Shown: piece after piece, positions 48,476 through 60,679 of the stretch | Layout of the letters: the number at the start of each line of letters is the position of its first letter | Numbering within the stretch: the stretch's first letter is position 1 | DNA from: Tubiluchus corallicola | Lineage: Eukaryota > Priapulida > Priapulimorpha > Priapulimorphida > Tubiluchidae | Assembly: GCA_030141605.1 (NCBI GenBank) | Contig: JAQGDQ010001077.1 | Span: forward strand, 1 to 64,000 | Length of the DNA stretch: 64,000 nucleotides | Direction: 5' to 3' | Notes under the pieces: model-generated | What the model was told of the DNA's origin: nothing | Seen by the model: only the letters and a program-made list of their open reading frames with translations | The model's database searches: none | Program-made: the position numbers and the translations under genes

Positions 48476-48620
48476 TAAAGCAAAGAGTTAAGGCTCTCGG
48501 GAAGTTCAGCTTATTTAACATTCAAAAAAATTGAAATTATGATAAGCGTCTCGTGTAAATAATAAAATCAATTTAACGTCTCGGTCACGTCAAGCTTTGA
48601 CGCGCTTATTTTGAGCGAAA
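48476..48620 (+). mobile_element. TTAA MITE family T, fragment D
   Basis: TTAAGGCTCTCGGGAAGTTC, AGCTTATTT and GATAAGCGTCTCGTGTAA correspond to the left part of copies A-C. The left terminus is mutated and the right end is missing. It lies directly after SINE copy 2. Confidence 0.55.
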
Positions 48621-49003
48621 GATTGTTTTATCTGGTTACGACGATGTAAACGCTTATAATGCCAGGTGCTTCAGCGAACTTCTTTTGCAATCACAATTAC
48701 TATTATCAACTACAACAAACAATTCCAAACGTTAAGCGTGTGATTATTAATAGTATTTTATTGTTTTTTGATGAATCCCTTTGCCATTTATGCAATGCAA
48801 ACTAGTTATCTCCAACTCGGCGGCTTGTTGACGCCGACAAAAAGGAAGAAAATAATTATTCCAGCTAAAACTGAACTCTAAAAGCTAAGTTGACCACCCA
48901 GCACCTTCTCTGCGCTTGCAGCCTCGCAGAATTGCTTCATTTCCATGCTGTAATATTGTTGTGCAGCACTTCTGAGGTGTAATCCGACGTAAGATGTTTA
49001 AAG
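48621..49003. other. Unannotated DNA
   Basis: No supported feature. Confidence 0.4.
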
Positions 49004-49153
49004 TTATTGCACGTTGATTCGATGACTAATTTTTACATAAACGATTTAGTCACTTATTGCACGTTGATTCGATGACTAATTTTTACATAAACGATTTAGT
49101 CACTTATTGCACGTTGATTCGATGACTAATTTTTTACATAAACGATTTACTCG
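49004..49153. repeat. 50-bp tandem repeat, 3 copies
   Basis: TTATTGCACGTTGATTCGAT, GACTAATTTTTACATAAACG, ATTTAGTCAC, nearly identical three times; the third has one extra T. Confidence 0.95.
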
Positions 49154-49410
49154 GCTAAGAATAGCGTAATTTCTGAGTCTCCACCAGCTACGTCATTTTT
49201 TTCAAACATGCCCGCGGCGAGGTTCGTTTGGCAGGATATGCGAATGATTTAAATTTCTTTAACATTTGTAGGCAAGGCATTTATGCGTGTACAATATGTG
49301 TAATTTCTATATTTATAAGTATGCATTAAAGTACGATGAATGTTGTTCGGGGGTTGGTTTTTCTTGTAAATTTAATCTGTTGATTTTGTTGGATTTTATG
49401 TATACATATA
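49154..49410. other. Unannotated DNA
   Basis: No supported feature. Confidence 0.35.
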
Positions 49411-49484
49411 CACACACGCACGCACACACACACTTGCACGCACGCACGCACACCATACACACACATACGCACGCACGCACGCAC
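49411..49484. repeat. (CACG/CA)n tract
   Basis: Alternating CA and CG dinucleotides; possible Z-DNA. Similar in kind to 23792-23838. Confidence 0.9.
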
Positions 49485-49636
49485 GTACTTGAATGTTGTT
49501 GAATGTTTGTTTTGCGGGTATATATAAACATTTACTGTAGATTGCATTAACATAAAGCATGAACTATCAAAATGTCAATAAAGTCAAATCGGTCAACTAT
49601 TAAACAAACCCCGGTCGTTTTGCTCTGATACCGTAC

Positions 49637-49906
49637 AAAATGCTTAGTTATTTGCGTGCAAGACACCCAAATGCATCTAAAGCGTATGTCAAAATGCTTA
49701 GTTATTTGCGTGCAAGACACCCAAATGCATCTAAAGCGTATGTCAAAATGCTTAGTTATTTGCGTGCAAGACACCCAAATGCATCTAAAGCGTATGTCAA
49801 AATGCTTAGTTATTTGCGTGCAAGACACCCAAATGCATCTAAAGCGTATGTCAAAATGCTTAGTTATTTGCGTGCAAGACACCCAAGTGCATCTAAAGCG
49901 TGTGTC
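49637..49906. repeat. 54-bp minisatellite, 5 copies
   Basis: AAAATGCTTAGTTATTTGCG, TGCAAGACACCCAAATGCAT, CTAAAGCGTATGTC. Four copies are identical and the fifth has two or three changes. Divisible by three, hence the open 18-residue repeats on both strands. Confidence 0.97.
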
Positions 49907-52222
49907 AGCTGCCTCATTACAGTTTCTTAGTAGCCCTGCCGTGGGCCGTTTTCAGAGAAAGTTGTGTCCCCTGCTACTCGTGGTGAGTTATTGAGTACAA
50001 CGTTGTTTTGGTTTATTATTGTTATCGATTTCTTGCTTCTGGAGTACCCACCCATTCGCCTAGCGCCTTGGCTATTTAGGTGGCCTGAGCCATGAAATTG
50101 TTGCATTTGTTCGCCTTTCCATCATTAACTACAGATTTGGCGAGATTGCCCGGGAAAGCTGCTTTTATCCTTGCATTGATTGCTGCGGTATATCCTCCAA
50201 ATTATCTTCCACTTGTAAGTGTATGATTTATGGTCTATTTTATGCATATTCGTCGCACATCATCAATTGGGAACGACTTGAGCGTCTGCAGTTTGCGGAG
50301 GAGACGTTCTGTTGTGGCCAAACGTGCCAGGGAAATAATCTTCACTTTTGAAAGACGCTTGTATAGCGCAGAAACTTTCCGAGTGGCAGGCACATTCATG
50401 GAAGCCAGAAACATACCAGTACTATATTATGCAGATATGACTGTTGTTTAGGATTAGGGCTTTCATTACGCAAGAATTTCATGATCTTTCTGAAATGCCT
50501 CTTGTATTTTGATATGCCTGTGATTGCATTAATTGTAGAGTAAGTAGTGTCGTTTTGAATCGGAGATGGGAACGCCCTCGTTTGCTTTTCGCTGATTAGG
50601 CTACAGCTCGTTTCATTTGCATTCTGGTAGGCATTCAATGTCAATCGGAGGTCGTCGCGGTTAGTATATGTGTACGAGACTAATTAATGTCCCGAGATTG
50701 GGTCTTAAATTATTTCTTACCATGTTGAATAACACGACAAAGCGCAGCAAGATAACATAGCAAGACAATGCTGTTTGAGATCTGTTTGTATCAGTGACGT
50801 AGAAGTTGCGATGCATAGTGAGCCCGAAAAGGGCAAAAAACGGGAAAATAATCAGTCACGTGACTTATGATGACCTCTGACTTCTGACCCAGACCCAGCC
50901 TGAGCCGTTCACGTGCCTTGAAAAATGCCTGGATGAAAATGTAATGATGATCTCCATAAAATTCATTAGTACTTACGTATAATATCCAGTTTGAATTCTG
51001 CGCAGAAGTTTGAATTCTTTAGCAGGAAGTCATACAGGAAAACCGGACGATTGTTATACTAAATCATATTTTAATTTACTGTCCAAAATATACATTTTCT
51101 TACCTATAAAGGTTAACAATTGTTTCTAATGTTTGAATAATTACCCTGAATAATTACTAACGGCAGCCGAACACAGCTATTGCTTACGTCAAAAACTAAC
51201 CACAGTTTGTGCAATGGCAGGCATCTTCCGTTGCGTGTCAAGCACATTTGTATAAGTGTTACAGTACTGCTTCAACGCACGATGTCACGAAAATGGGCTC
51301 TACGTCATATGACGTCAGAAACTAACACTGCTGTTCATGATCATGGTTATCACGCTACCGCCTTCTATTTGTTGGCAACGCGCATCTGACAAAAAGGTGC
51401 CGCTGCCAATCTTAGTAGATTCTCTGAGCCGCGCATAGATTTGAAAGTTTAACAAAATTGGAGTATCCGAGGTAATTACTATTTAATCCAAGCTTTGATT
51501 TAAAAAGAGCTATTGTAGTTTTCTATATTTTAAAGCATTCTTTATTCTGAACTAATCTTTGCACAAGCGTCCGGTCTTTCTTTAAAATTAATTAAGAATT
51601 AATTTAAATCTTTTTCAAACCGTTTGTGCTTTGCCTTTTGAACCTTTCGTTATATATTACCTTTCTCATTAAATTCGAACAAATCCATTTCCGCATTAGT
51701 CACATTTCATGGCACATATTTTTCAATCAATATTAGAGATCGCATGTGTAACTTGCAAAGTGGTTAAATCCAATTTGTATGTAATCGTGGAAACATAATT
51801 CACTGGCGCATGCAGGTAGGGCGAGAAGTAGGTGGTTTGGATGGGGGTGAAATTTGCGTTGGAAGATTTTTTTTGAAGAATTTATTTCATTTTTGATTTG
51901 TTGTTTGGGAATCTGTATCAGGCCGACTTTGCTTTCGCTTTGCAAATTGTGTACGGTGTTACTACTTCCCAGAAAATCATCGTGGATAATTAAATGGCTG
52001 AATTACACCTGTATCAGATGCTGGGATAGCGATGGTTGATTCGCACTTTTTACATGTTTCAGTAAGCCGATTGTACTTATTGTAAAACTGTAAACTGTGA
52101 AGGTATGCGTGTCACTATGGCCCTTGGAGATGACAGCTTGACAGCTTGATGTGCACATTTTCATGTAGTAAATCGAAAATAATTGCCGCGATTCAGTTCT
52201 TGTGCTCACATATTTGACTTTG
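49907..52222. other. Unannotated DNA
   Basis: No gene supported. A TGACGTCA is at 51310. Frames of 61-82 codons lack recognisable motifs. Confidence 0.4.
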
Positions 52223-53899
52223 TGAAACCCATTGTGATGAAGCCCTTTATCCTGGTTTTTTATCTTCTTGTCAAGGTGAAACACTGTCAGAATAATTGTG
52301 CTTCATTTGAGTTTCTGAAGCCCATTCAGATGAAACCCTTTATTTGAACCAAGTTCATAACTGTATATCGCTTTGTCTTGTCCGCTTGTCAGTCAGAATA
52401 ATTATGCTCCAGTGAAGTTCTGAAACCCGTGATGAAACCCTGTATTTGAACCCAGTTCATAACTGTTTATTGCTTTGTTTCTTGTCCTCTTGTCAGTCAG
52501 AGTAATTATGCTCCAGTGAAGTTCTGAAACCCGTGATGAAACCCTTTATTTGAACCCAGTTCATAACTGTATATCGCTTTGTCTTGTCCTCTTGTCAGTC
52601 AGAGTAATTATGCTCCAGTGAAGTTCTGAAACCCGTGATGAAACCCTTTATTTGAACCCAGTTCATAAGTGTTTATAGCTTTGTCTTGTCCTCGTGTCAG
52701 TCAGAATAATTATGCTCCAGTGGAGTTCTGAAACCCGAGATGAAACCCTTTATTTGAACCCAGTTCATAACTGTATATCGCTTTGTCTTGTCCTCTTGTC
52801 AGTCAGAGTAATTATGCTCCAGTGAAGTTCTGAAACCCGTGATGAAACCCTTTATTTGAACCCAGTTCATAAGTGTTTATAGCTTTGTCTTGTCCTCGTG
52901 TCAGTCAGAATAATTATGCTCCAGTGGAGTTCTGAAACCCGTGATGAAACCCTTTATTTGAACCCAGTTCATAACTGTATATCGCTTTGTCTTGTCCTCT
53001 TGTCAGTCAGAGTAATTATGCTCCAGTGAAGTTCTGAAACCCGTGATGAAACCCTTTATTTGAACCCAGTTCATAAGTGTTTATAGCTTTGTCTTGTCCT
53101 CGTGTCAGTCAGAATAATTATGCTCCAGTGGAGTTCTGAAACCCGTGATGAAACCCTTTATTTGAACCCAGTTCATAACTGTATATCGCTTTGTCTTGTC
53201 CTCGTGTCAGTCAGAATAATTATGCTCCAGTGAAGTTCTGAAACCCGTGATGAAACCCTTTATTTGAACCCAGTTCATAACTGTATATCGCTTTGTCTTG
53301 TCCTCTTGTCAGTCAGAGTAATTATGCTCCAGTGAAGTTCTGAAACCCGTGATGAAACCCTTTATTTGAACCCAGTTCATAAGTGTTTATAGCTTTGTCT
53401 TGTCCTCGTGTCAGTCAGAATAATTATGCTCCAGTGGAGTTCTGAAACCCGTGATGAAACCCTTTATTTGAACCCAGTTCATAACTGTATATCGCTTTGT
53501 CTTGTCCTCTTGTCAGTCAGAGTAATTATGCTCCAGTGAAGTTCTGAAACCCGTGATGAAACCCTTTATTTGAACCCAGTTCATAAGTGTTTATAGCTTT
53601 GTCTTGTCCTCGTGTCAGTCAGAATAATTATGCTCCAGTGGAGTTCTGAAACCCGTGATGAAACCCTTTATTTGAACCCAGTTCATAACTGTATATCGCT
53701 TTGTCTTGTCCTCGTGTCAGTCAGAATAATTATGCTCCAGTGAAGTTCTGAAACCCGTGATGAAACCCTTTATTTGAACCCAGTTCATAATTGTTTAACG
53801 CTTTGTCTTCTTATCCTCTTGTCAAGGTGAAACATTGCCAGAATAATTGTGTTTCATTTGAGTTTCTTAAACCCATTGAGATGAAGCCCTTTATTTGAA
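52223..53899. repeat. 102-bp array, about 16 copies, dimeric, with diverged edges
   Basis: Core unit CAGTCAGAGTAATTATGCTC, CAGTGAAGTTCTGAAACCCG, TGATGAAACCCTTTATTTGA, ACCCAGTTCATAAC. In the core, type 1 (CTCTTGTC, GAGTAATTA, TGAAGTT, AAGTGTTTATAGC) alternates with type 2 (CTCGTGTC, GAATAATTA, TGGAGTT, AACTGTATATCGC), a 204-bp dimer. The outermost units (about 52223-52340 and 53815-53899) are diverged but resemble each other (CTTGTCAAGGTGAAACA, AATAATTGTG, CATTTGAGTTTCT). Confidence 0.96.
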
Positions 53900-55100
53900 A
53901 TTTCTGCAGTTTTGTATTGTCTGCAATTGCATGGATAATCATCGATTATCGATCACTGTACCTTTGTACAACATTTAAATTCGTTATCAAGTCTACGTTT
54001 GTGTTGACCCCCAGGGCTTTCTTATTGATCTTTCAACTAGTTTCCTCTAAAATGTTGAAGAAAATGATCTGTTGGGCGTCCTTTCCATTTTCACTGCACT
54101 TTGATTTCTATTAAATGAGATTTGTTGCTGTTGCATACTAATTACAAGTTAAAAATGAATTTAAAATTTAGGCCTATTCAGCAGTTATGTTTATTTTTTT
54201 ATTTTATTTTTCAATTTAGCTGGTTAAAACATGCAGTTAAAACTAATTACACGGACAAAGGATTACTAAAACACGCAAAAATAAAAAAAATCAAAATATT
54301 GTTTATATGTAATAATACCATTTGCATAAATAAAACTACATGCATTATTTTGACATGGCATTGACATTTCATGTCAGACTATGCTTGAGAGAATATAAAC
54401 ATGAGGTGCTTGTCATCAAGTTTTCCCATTAAACAATATTATAAAGAAAAGTTGTTCTGTTTAGGGCTTAACATTTCCCTTATCTGGCTTCATTTCCATA
54501 CATATAGAGTCACTGTTATTAATGCGGGTCGTAAAAGCACTGTCGCTTTGTGATAACGAGTCGACGGACACCGGCAGTAATTACGTAAACATGGATAGTG
54601 TCCTGACTTCTGATACGCAAAATGGAGCGTGTGCATTTAACTGCTCCCTTCTGGGGATTAGAGAAATTGCAGGCACATTTTGCCAGAGAATGTAATAATT
54701 GCCTTGCAGGGCAAACCGTACTGAGGGGGTTACTTTAGAGGGCGCGTGCATAATATTTGGGAAAGCCACTTAGTATTACTTATGTTAGTGAAGTTAATTT
54801 AGGATCTTCACCACCAGTGCTCTGTCATGTTGCGCGTTAACGTGCTTAACAGTTTGAATAGTTCATCATGTCAGAGCATGCGGGTTAAATCATGTTTGCA
54901 GAAAGAACACCTTGTATTATTTTTGGCTGAAGGTAATTTTATCCATCAGAAAGACCGTGCCAAGTCCGAGATTATGATAGCTCGAATTCACAAGTATTAA
55001 TTCAAATGTAGTTCAAAGATAAAAGTCTGCGCAGAAATGGAAACAGTGTTCTGACATTTTTTCCCCTTTGATAAAAGCGTTTGGCTCATCTATAGCCACC
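53900..55100. other. Unannotated DNA
   Basis: No supported gene. Confidence 0.4.
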
Positions 55101-56207
55101 TTAAAAGAAAGGCCAAGTCTTCTGGGAAGTTAGGCTTATTTCAATGTTCGGAAAAAATGTTAGGGTTTAGCAATAAACGTGCGATAGGCGTCTCGTGCAA
55201 TTAGTAAAATCCTTTGAAGTGGCGATAATTTCACGCTTGGGGGTCCCATTTTGTGTCTTTTTTCACCAATAACATCATTCATTAACTGATGACATGCAGC
55301 TCACTGCCAATTTTCGTCAAAAGATATAGTAAAGGTTTGTAAAATACAAAGATATTGTAAAAGCTAGATGATAAATTTATGTGCTCTATAAACAGTTTAT
55401 GGACAGTGACCCAAATCCTTAGTTTTTGTATTTTGTTGTTGGGGGATAACTGAAAAAAAAACTAAGACTCTGCCAAGTTGCACCTGCTCGTCATGAAACT
55501 TCACTTGGATATATTTGTATGAATTCTACACCGCTTGACAGAGCCAGATTTTCGATCTGCCATTTTGAATCAAAGATGGCGGAGAGAACATTATTTTCAA
55601 AAAAGCCTAAGGTTTCAGGAATTCGAAACAGATCGTCGTGAAAGTTTACAGGAATGTACTAGATCAAACTACGCATTGACTGATGGAGTCAGATTTTTGA
55701 TTTGCCATTTTGAAATCAAGATGGCGGCGATAACATCATTTTCGAAAGCAGCCCATGGCTCCATCAGTTCACAGCGTATCGTCACGGAACTTGATATGAG
55801 TATATTAGAATGATTTCTGTGTTGATTAGCAGAGTCGATTTTCGATCTGCCATGGTGAATTCTAAAAGGCAGCTATGACGTCATTTTCAAAAAAGCCTAT
55901 GGCTCAACCAGTTCGCAGTGGATTGCCAGCAAACTTTATAGGAAAATGGTAGTGTAAATTTTCCACCAATTGCTCTAGTCATAAATTCGATTTACCATCT
56001 TGAATGCAAGGTGACAGCATTGATGCCATTTTCTAAAAACCTAAGCATATGAATGGATTTACTAGAATGAAATTCACGTCTATTGACGGAGCCAGATTGA
56101 TGGAGTCGAACTTGTTTTGCTAATTTCTTTGTTGTATTTTTTCCAAGTTTAAGTGATAACGAGTAAAAATAACACCAGTACGCCATGTGACGTGTCCTTT
56201 CCTTTAA
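55101..56207 (+). mobile_element. TTAA-flanked MITE, family T, long copy C
   Basis: Starts TTAA-AAGAAAGGCCAAG and ends GTGACGTGTCCTTTCCT-TTAA, the cleanest inverted match of the family (AGGAAAGG type). Left 250 bp matches copies A and B, and the right 90 bp matches the copy A end (GTTTAAGTGATAAC-type). The middle 600 bp, absent from B, holds about four diverged units of roughly 145 bp. It may be a longer ancestral form or a copy that captured another repeat. Confidence 0.7.
55535..56090. repeat. Diverged repeat of about 145 bp, about 4 units
   Basis: Each unit has (C/G)AGAGTCAGATTTTCGATCTG, GCCATTTTGAA followed by AAGATGGCGG-type sequence, and CATTTTCAAAAAAGCC. GCCATTTTGAATCAAAGATG contains an interrupted palindrome (GCCATTTT / AAGATGGC), and AAGATGGCGGC resembles a YY1 site. 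A TGACGTCA is at 55876. Confidence 0.75.
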
Positions 56208-56493
56208 AATGTTATTGTTTATGTACGAAATGAAAAATGTATTTGTAGCAGGTTTACATAACATTTTTTTTCAATTTGTCAGTTCATCTAATTGTTACGT
56301 TTTTTTTCTTTTTCATGCGTTCCTTCATCTCGTTCTGTTGGATGATTAAGGTAAGTGATTTTTGTTGTATTAGTTTATTGGCGAGGTAATTACTAAATTT
56401 ATTGTCAGCGTTAGGGTTAGGGTTAGATGACTTTTCGACATCTAACTTCCTAATGTTGAAGGTTCTGTTCTAGAATGGCTGATGCTCTAGAAT
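56208..56493. other. Short spacer with telomere-like words
   Basis: GTTAGGGTTAGGGTTAG at 56410-56426 is under three TTAGGG units; otherwise nothing. Confidence 0.4.
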
Positions 56494-57012
56494 ATAGAAG
56501 ATGTATGAGTTACTTTTGTTCTTGAGTTACTCCTGGGAAGAATCTTCCAGTTGTTACATTTGTCAAGATTGTCTCTATCTTTTGTCAGCATCCCGTTAGC
56601 CTGCATGTGAACAAAGGTCGGTTGATAGGTTACTTGTGTTTTTGAGTTACTCCTGGGAAGAATCTTTCAAGTTGTCTCTATCCATTGTCAGCATCCCGTT
56701 AGTCTGCATGTGAACAAAGGTCAGTTGATAGGTTACTTGTGTTCTTCAATTACTCAATATTATTGTTATGTACCATATGGGAAGAATCTTTCAAGTTGTT
56801 ACATTTGTTAAGATTGTCTCTATCTTTTGTCAGCATCCCGTTAGCCAGCATGTGAACAAAGGTCAGGTGATAGGTTACTTGTGTTCTTCAATTACTCATT
56901 ATTATTGTTATGTACCATATGGGAAGAATCTTCCTGTTGTTACATTAATCAAGATTGTCTCTATCCTTTATCAGCATCCCGTTAGCCTGCATGTGAACAA
57001 AGGTCGGTTGAA
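56494..57012. repeat. Diverged 120-142-bp tandem repeat, 4 copies
   Basis: GGGAAGAATCTT, AAGATTGTCTCTATC, CAGCATCCCGTTAGCCTGCA, TGTGAACAAAGGTC recur at 56535, 56655, 56779 and 56921, with indels (ATTATTGTTATGTACCATAT in the last two). Confidence 0.92.
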
Positions 57013-57488
57013 CATTATTCCCCGTCTTTAAAACTTCCTTGCTTTAGCACATTTGCAACAAGGGCATCAGGGAAAAATATAGTCTTGTTGACAAAAGACT
57101 TGGCGTTGAGGACTCACCAGAAATTTCAATAATGTTTCCTGTTACAGTATAGGCCGCGGCAACACAATCTGCCACCGATCACGAGATCAATAAGAGAATT
57201 TGTTCTGCTTAGCAATAGATTTTCAGCGTGAAAAGGCGATGAGCAAACCTACCCAGGCGGCCACATGTTTCTAAAGGATTGTGCGTTGCATCTTATGGGA
57301 AATTAGAAGCAGCAATGTAAAGCTTTGGACGGGTTTTTTGCCAAAGTGATTTGCATTATTAAAACATAGCGATTCAGAAAAGAAATAGTTGTTTTTCGAG
57401 AGGGTTTGGGAAATTCGTTGACTTTAAATGTGCTTGCCAATTCTTAGCAACGTTAATTCACCAAATTTATGCTATTTCTATGTAGAAT
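57013..57488. other. Unannotated DNA
   Basis: No supported feature. Confidence 0.4.
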
Positions 57489-57899
57489 GACCTAAACGAG
57501 TGTAGTAGTCCAAACGAATCGACCTAAACGAGTGTAGTAGTCCAAGCGAATCGACCTAAACGAGTGTAGTAGTCCAAGCGAATCGACCTAAACGAGTGTA
57601 GTAGTCCAAACGAATCGACCTAAACGAGTGTAGTAGTCCAAGCGAATCGACCTAAACGAGTGTAGTAGTCCAAACGAATCGACCTAAACGAGTGTAGTAG
57701 TCCAAGCGAATCGACCTAAACGAGTGTAGTAGTCCAAGCGAATCGACCTAAACGAGTGTAGTAGTCCAAACGAATCGACCTAAACGAGTGTAGTAGTCCA
57801 AACGAATCGACCTAAACGAGTGTAGTAGTCCAAACGAATCGACCTAAACGAGTGTAGTAGTCCAAACGAATCGACCTAAACGAGTGTAGTAGTCTAAGC
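57489..57899. repeat. 32-bp minisatellite, about 13 copies
   Basis: GACCTAAACGAGTGTAGTAG plus TCCAA(A/G)CGAATC. The only common polymorphism is A/G in CAA(A/G)CG, and its pattern is irregular. Confidence 0.97.
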
Positions 57900-58552
57900 G
57901 GACTCAAGTCCAGTGTTAAAAGTCATTGCTAGAGATAGGAAATTCAGGGCTTGACTGTCTGTCCAAAAATGAGAATTCTTACAATCAGTTTACTAGTTAT
58001 GGAGGCATCTGTTGGTGTTTCTCTTAAATCTGTCTCCTATCTTCAACTTGTTTAAGTTTAAATGCAATTAAGAAGGAAAACAAGTCAGTTCCACTGGTTA
58101 GATCCCCTGGTTAGGTGGAGGGTTTATTAATAGATGTCTGTCCTGTCTTTAGAGTTCTGTGGGTAAAATTATGTAATGCAGCAGCAAAACGCTATGGCAG
58201 ATGTGGTTGCAGGTAGCCAGGTAACCATGCTAGGTAGGAGATACGTTAACTTAGTGTATAGGGTTAGAACTCATATTTTCGAGAACAGGTATTTTTTGGA
58301 TATGTTTTCTACAAGTCTCTTCTGGAAGCTGCTGCTTCTGTTTAAGGTCTTCTTAGTTATTACCAGTAAATTGATTCGTAAATAGTTAGTATTTTGAATT
58401 ACAGAGATGTTTAAGAGAATTTTCCAATTTTGTTGACGTAATGATAAAACAGATAAAACAGGCTTAATGCAGATACGGATCTTCGGTGAGTGAATGATTC
58501 ATTGGATCTTCGTTTACTGAGGTCGTGTGACGTATCAGCCCAGGTGTGGGTG
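57900..58552. other. Unannotated DNA
   Basis: No supported feature. Confidence 0.4.
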
Positions 58553-59121
58553 CAGGTGCTTGGTCAAGGTCAGAGCAGCCGAATTGAATCGTTAGTGTAT
58601 AGCGCCCGGCAGGTGCTTCGTCAAGGTCAGAGCCGCCGAATTGAAACGTTAGTGTACAGCGCCCGGCAGGTACTTCGTCAAGGTCAGAGCAGCCGAATTG
58701 AAACGTTAGTGTACAGCGCCCGGCAGGTACTTCGTCAAGGTCAGAGCAGCCGAATTGAAACGTTAGTGTACAGCGCCCGGCAGGTACTTCGTCAAGGTCA
58801 GAGCCGCCGAATTGAAACGTTAGTGTACAGCGCCCGGCAGGTACTTCGTCAAGGTCAGAGCAGCCGAATTGAAACGTTAGTGTACAGCGCCCGGCAGGTA
58901 CTTGGTCAAGGTCAGAGCAGCCGAATTGAAACGTTAGTGTACAGCGGCCGGCAGGTACTTCGTCAAGGTCAGAGCAGCCGAATTGAAACGTTAGTGTACA
59001 GCGCCCGGCAGGTACTTCGTCAAGGTCAGAGCAGCCGAATTGAAACGTTAGTGTACAGCGCCCGGCAGGTACTTCGTCAAGGTCAGAGCAGCCGAATTGA
59101 AACGTTAGTGTACAGCGCCCG
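58553..59121. repeat. 57-bp minisatellite, 10 copies
   Basis: CAGGTACTTCGTCAAGGTCA, GAGCAGCCGAATTGAAACGT, TAGTGTACAGCGCCCGG. Being 19 codons long it leaves frames of 251 (plus) and 246 (minus) codons open. Differences between units change residues in both frames (for example S/R and R/G plus strand, C/G and E/Q minus strand), and neither frame shows a domain, so I treat both as artefacts. Confidence 0.96.
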
Positions 59122-59208
59122 AAATTATGTCCTTTTAAGGGCATGTCAAGTTTTGAAGTTTTGGATACTCGCTTGTTTTCGTATTGAAGCAGCCGGCAGC
59201 TCATTGAT

Positions 59209-59257
59209 TCGGATATTCGATGGTTATTCGATGGTTATTCGATGATTATTCGATGGC
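59209..59257. repeat. 12-bp repeat, 4 copies
   Basis: TATTCGATGGT repeated with one GATGAT and one GATGGC variant. Confidence 0.9.
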
Positions 59258-59269
59258 TAGTGTGCGCCG

Positions 59270-59385
59270 ATACATTAAACTTGCAAGGTTGTCCTTATGT
59301 TGTTGATAACGAGCTTTAACTGCTCGTGTTATTTATGTAAATGATCGATATTAAATAAAATTTACCTTATCTTATCTTATCTGTT
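59270..59385 (+). mobile_element. Retroposon 3' tail with CTTAT repeat
   Basis: AACGAGCTTTAACTGCTCGT forms a hairpin (59307 onward), followed 40 bp later by ATTAAATAAAATTTACCTTA and a TCTTATCTTAT run. This resembles a LINE or SINE 3' end. Family and left boundary unknown. Confidence 0.5.
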
Positions 59386-60430
59386 GATACACGTGATAAA
59401 TGTCTACACACTTTCATTCAAATTCTTGGAGCAGCAATACTAATATCTTTTTTAAAGTCGGTATTGTTTCGCTTCGTTCCCGAAGTCTGCATTTAACGCC
59501 TTGGATTAGAGATTTGGTCGTATAATGCAGATTTCCAGCAATATTTACATTTTTGCTTGCGTTCTGTGAAATCATAATCCTGTTTGGAAGGAATATTTGT
59601 CATTAAATCTGACTATAAGCCGTCGTAATTGAATGGCAGCCTGTACGTGAAAGGCTTGTGTGAGCGAGAGCCTCGCGACGTTGTTTTCGGATTGAATGGC
59701 ACGGATGTTTAATGGCTGTAGCTTTAAGTGCCGGCTTAATGCATGTCACTTCAAAATCATATACGTCGTAAATTCGAACGTCTCGAGTCGAAATCGTTCA
59801 GACCCGATTATCCGACTTTTGCCGGGAATGGAATGACGTTTCCCGAAAGTTGTGGTCCACCGTTTGTGTTGTTGATTTGCTTCGGTAATATCACAGTAAT
59901 GGGTATTTTAGTATCATCGCTCACATATTGGTGATTTGTCTGAGATTTTCTGTATGCAGGCAGAATGTTATGCAGAGGGAAGTGTGATTCATGATTTATG
60001 TAACACCAGCTGTTACGTGTGTAAGCATTTTTATATATAGCATTTGTTCTGACACTTTTCTAACGTAGTTTTTCCGGAATAAGAAAAAATGGAAGAAATA
60101 ACATCCCTCATGGAAGTAAGAATAAACGAAAAGTACATCATTTTGTATTATTAATTTTATACATCAGTATTCTAAGCATTGTCTACTGCATTCAAGACGT
60201 CTAGGTTAGAGTAGTTCCTAAGTTCTGCAGCAGCTCGAGGCCACATACATCAACAAAAATACCATATCTGGAATTTTTTACAATATCGGATCGTATCGAA
60301 TTGATTCCCAAAGTTAAACATGGCATCGGACTGGAAAATACCAATGGTAGCAATGTACTCGAACAATAATGGTGGGCCTCCAGAGGAGTTTACTGAAACA
60401 GCCGAGGTTGTTCCTTAATTGGCTTCTGTA
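59386..60430. other. Unannotated DNA
   Basis: No gene. The 63-codon frame at 59743-59934 is not recognised. Confidence 0.4.
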
Positions 60431-60527
60431 TTTGAATTATGAATTATGAATTTATTCCACAGCAACTCAAACATACATATAAACTGACATAACATTGAAA
60501 AAAACAAATGAACTATGCGAGTTACTG

Positions 60528-60569
60528 TGAGGAGGAGGAAGAAGCATTGAGCTTTCTAGTCCTCCTCCA
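60528..60569 (-). other. LINE 3'-end hairpin 4
   Basis: TGAGGAGGAGGAAG can pair with CTAGTCCTCCTCCA. Minus-strand loop side reads ACTAGAAAGCTCAATGCTTCTT, with an AAGC/GCTT inner stem. Confidence 0.65.
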
Positions 60570-60679
60570 GATAAGTGAAACAATTGACAATTAACATTAC
60601 ATTTTCATCAGTTATAACGTACATTAGAACAAAATAAGTTTTGTTAGTAACTTAAGATCAGGATGAGTAAAATTGTGAG

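Noticed and set aside
48191-48521. 60- and 99-codon frames
   Set aside because: They lie within the SINE body and have no coding meaning.
52003-52284. 93-codon minus frame
   Set aside because: Overlaps the edge of the 102-bp array; no recognised motif.
56410-56426. Interstitial telomere repeat
   Set aside because: Fewer than three TTAGGG units; also seen as part of the 92-bp array near 15257. Too short to mean a telomere fusion.
57489-57899. CRISPR-like regular repeats
   Set aside because: Units abut without unique spacers; this is a eukaryotic minisatellite. The same applies to the 21-, 22- and 34-bp arrays.
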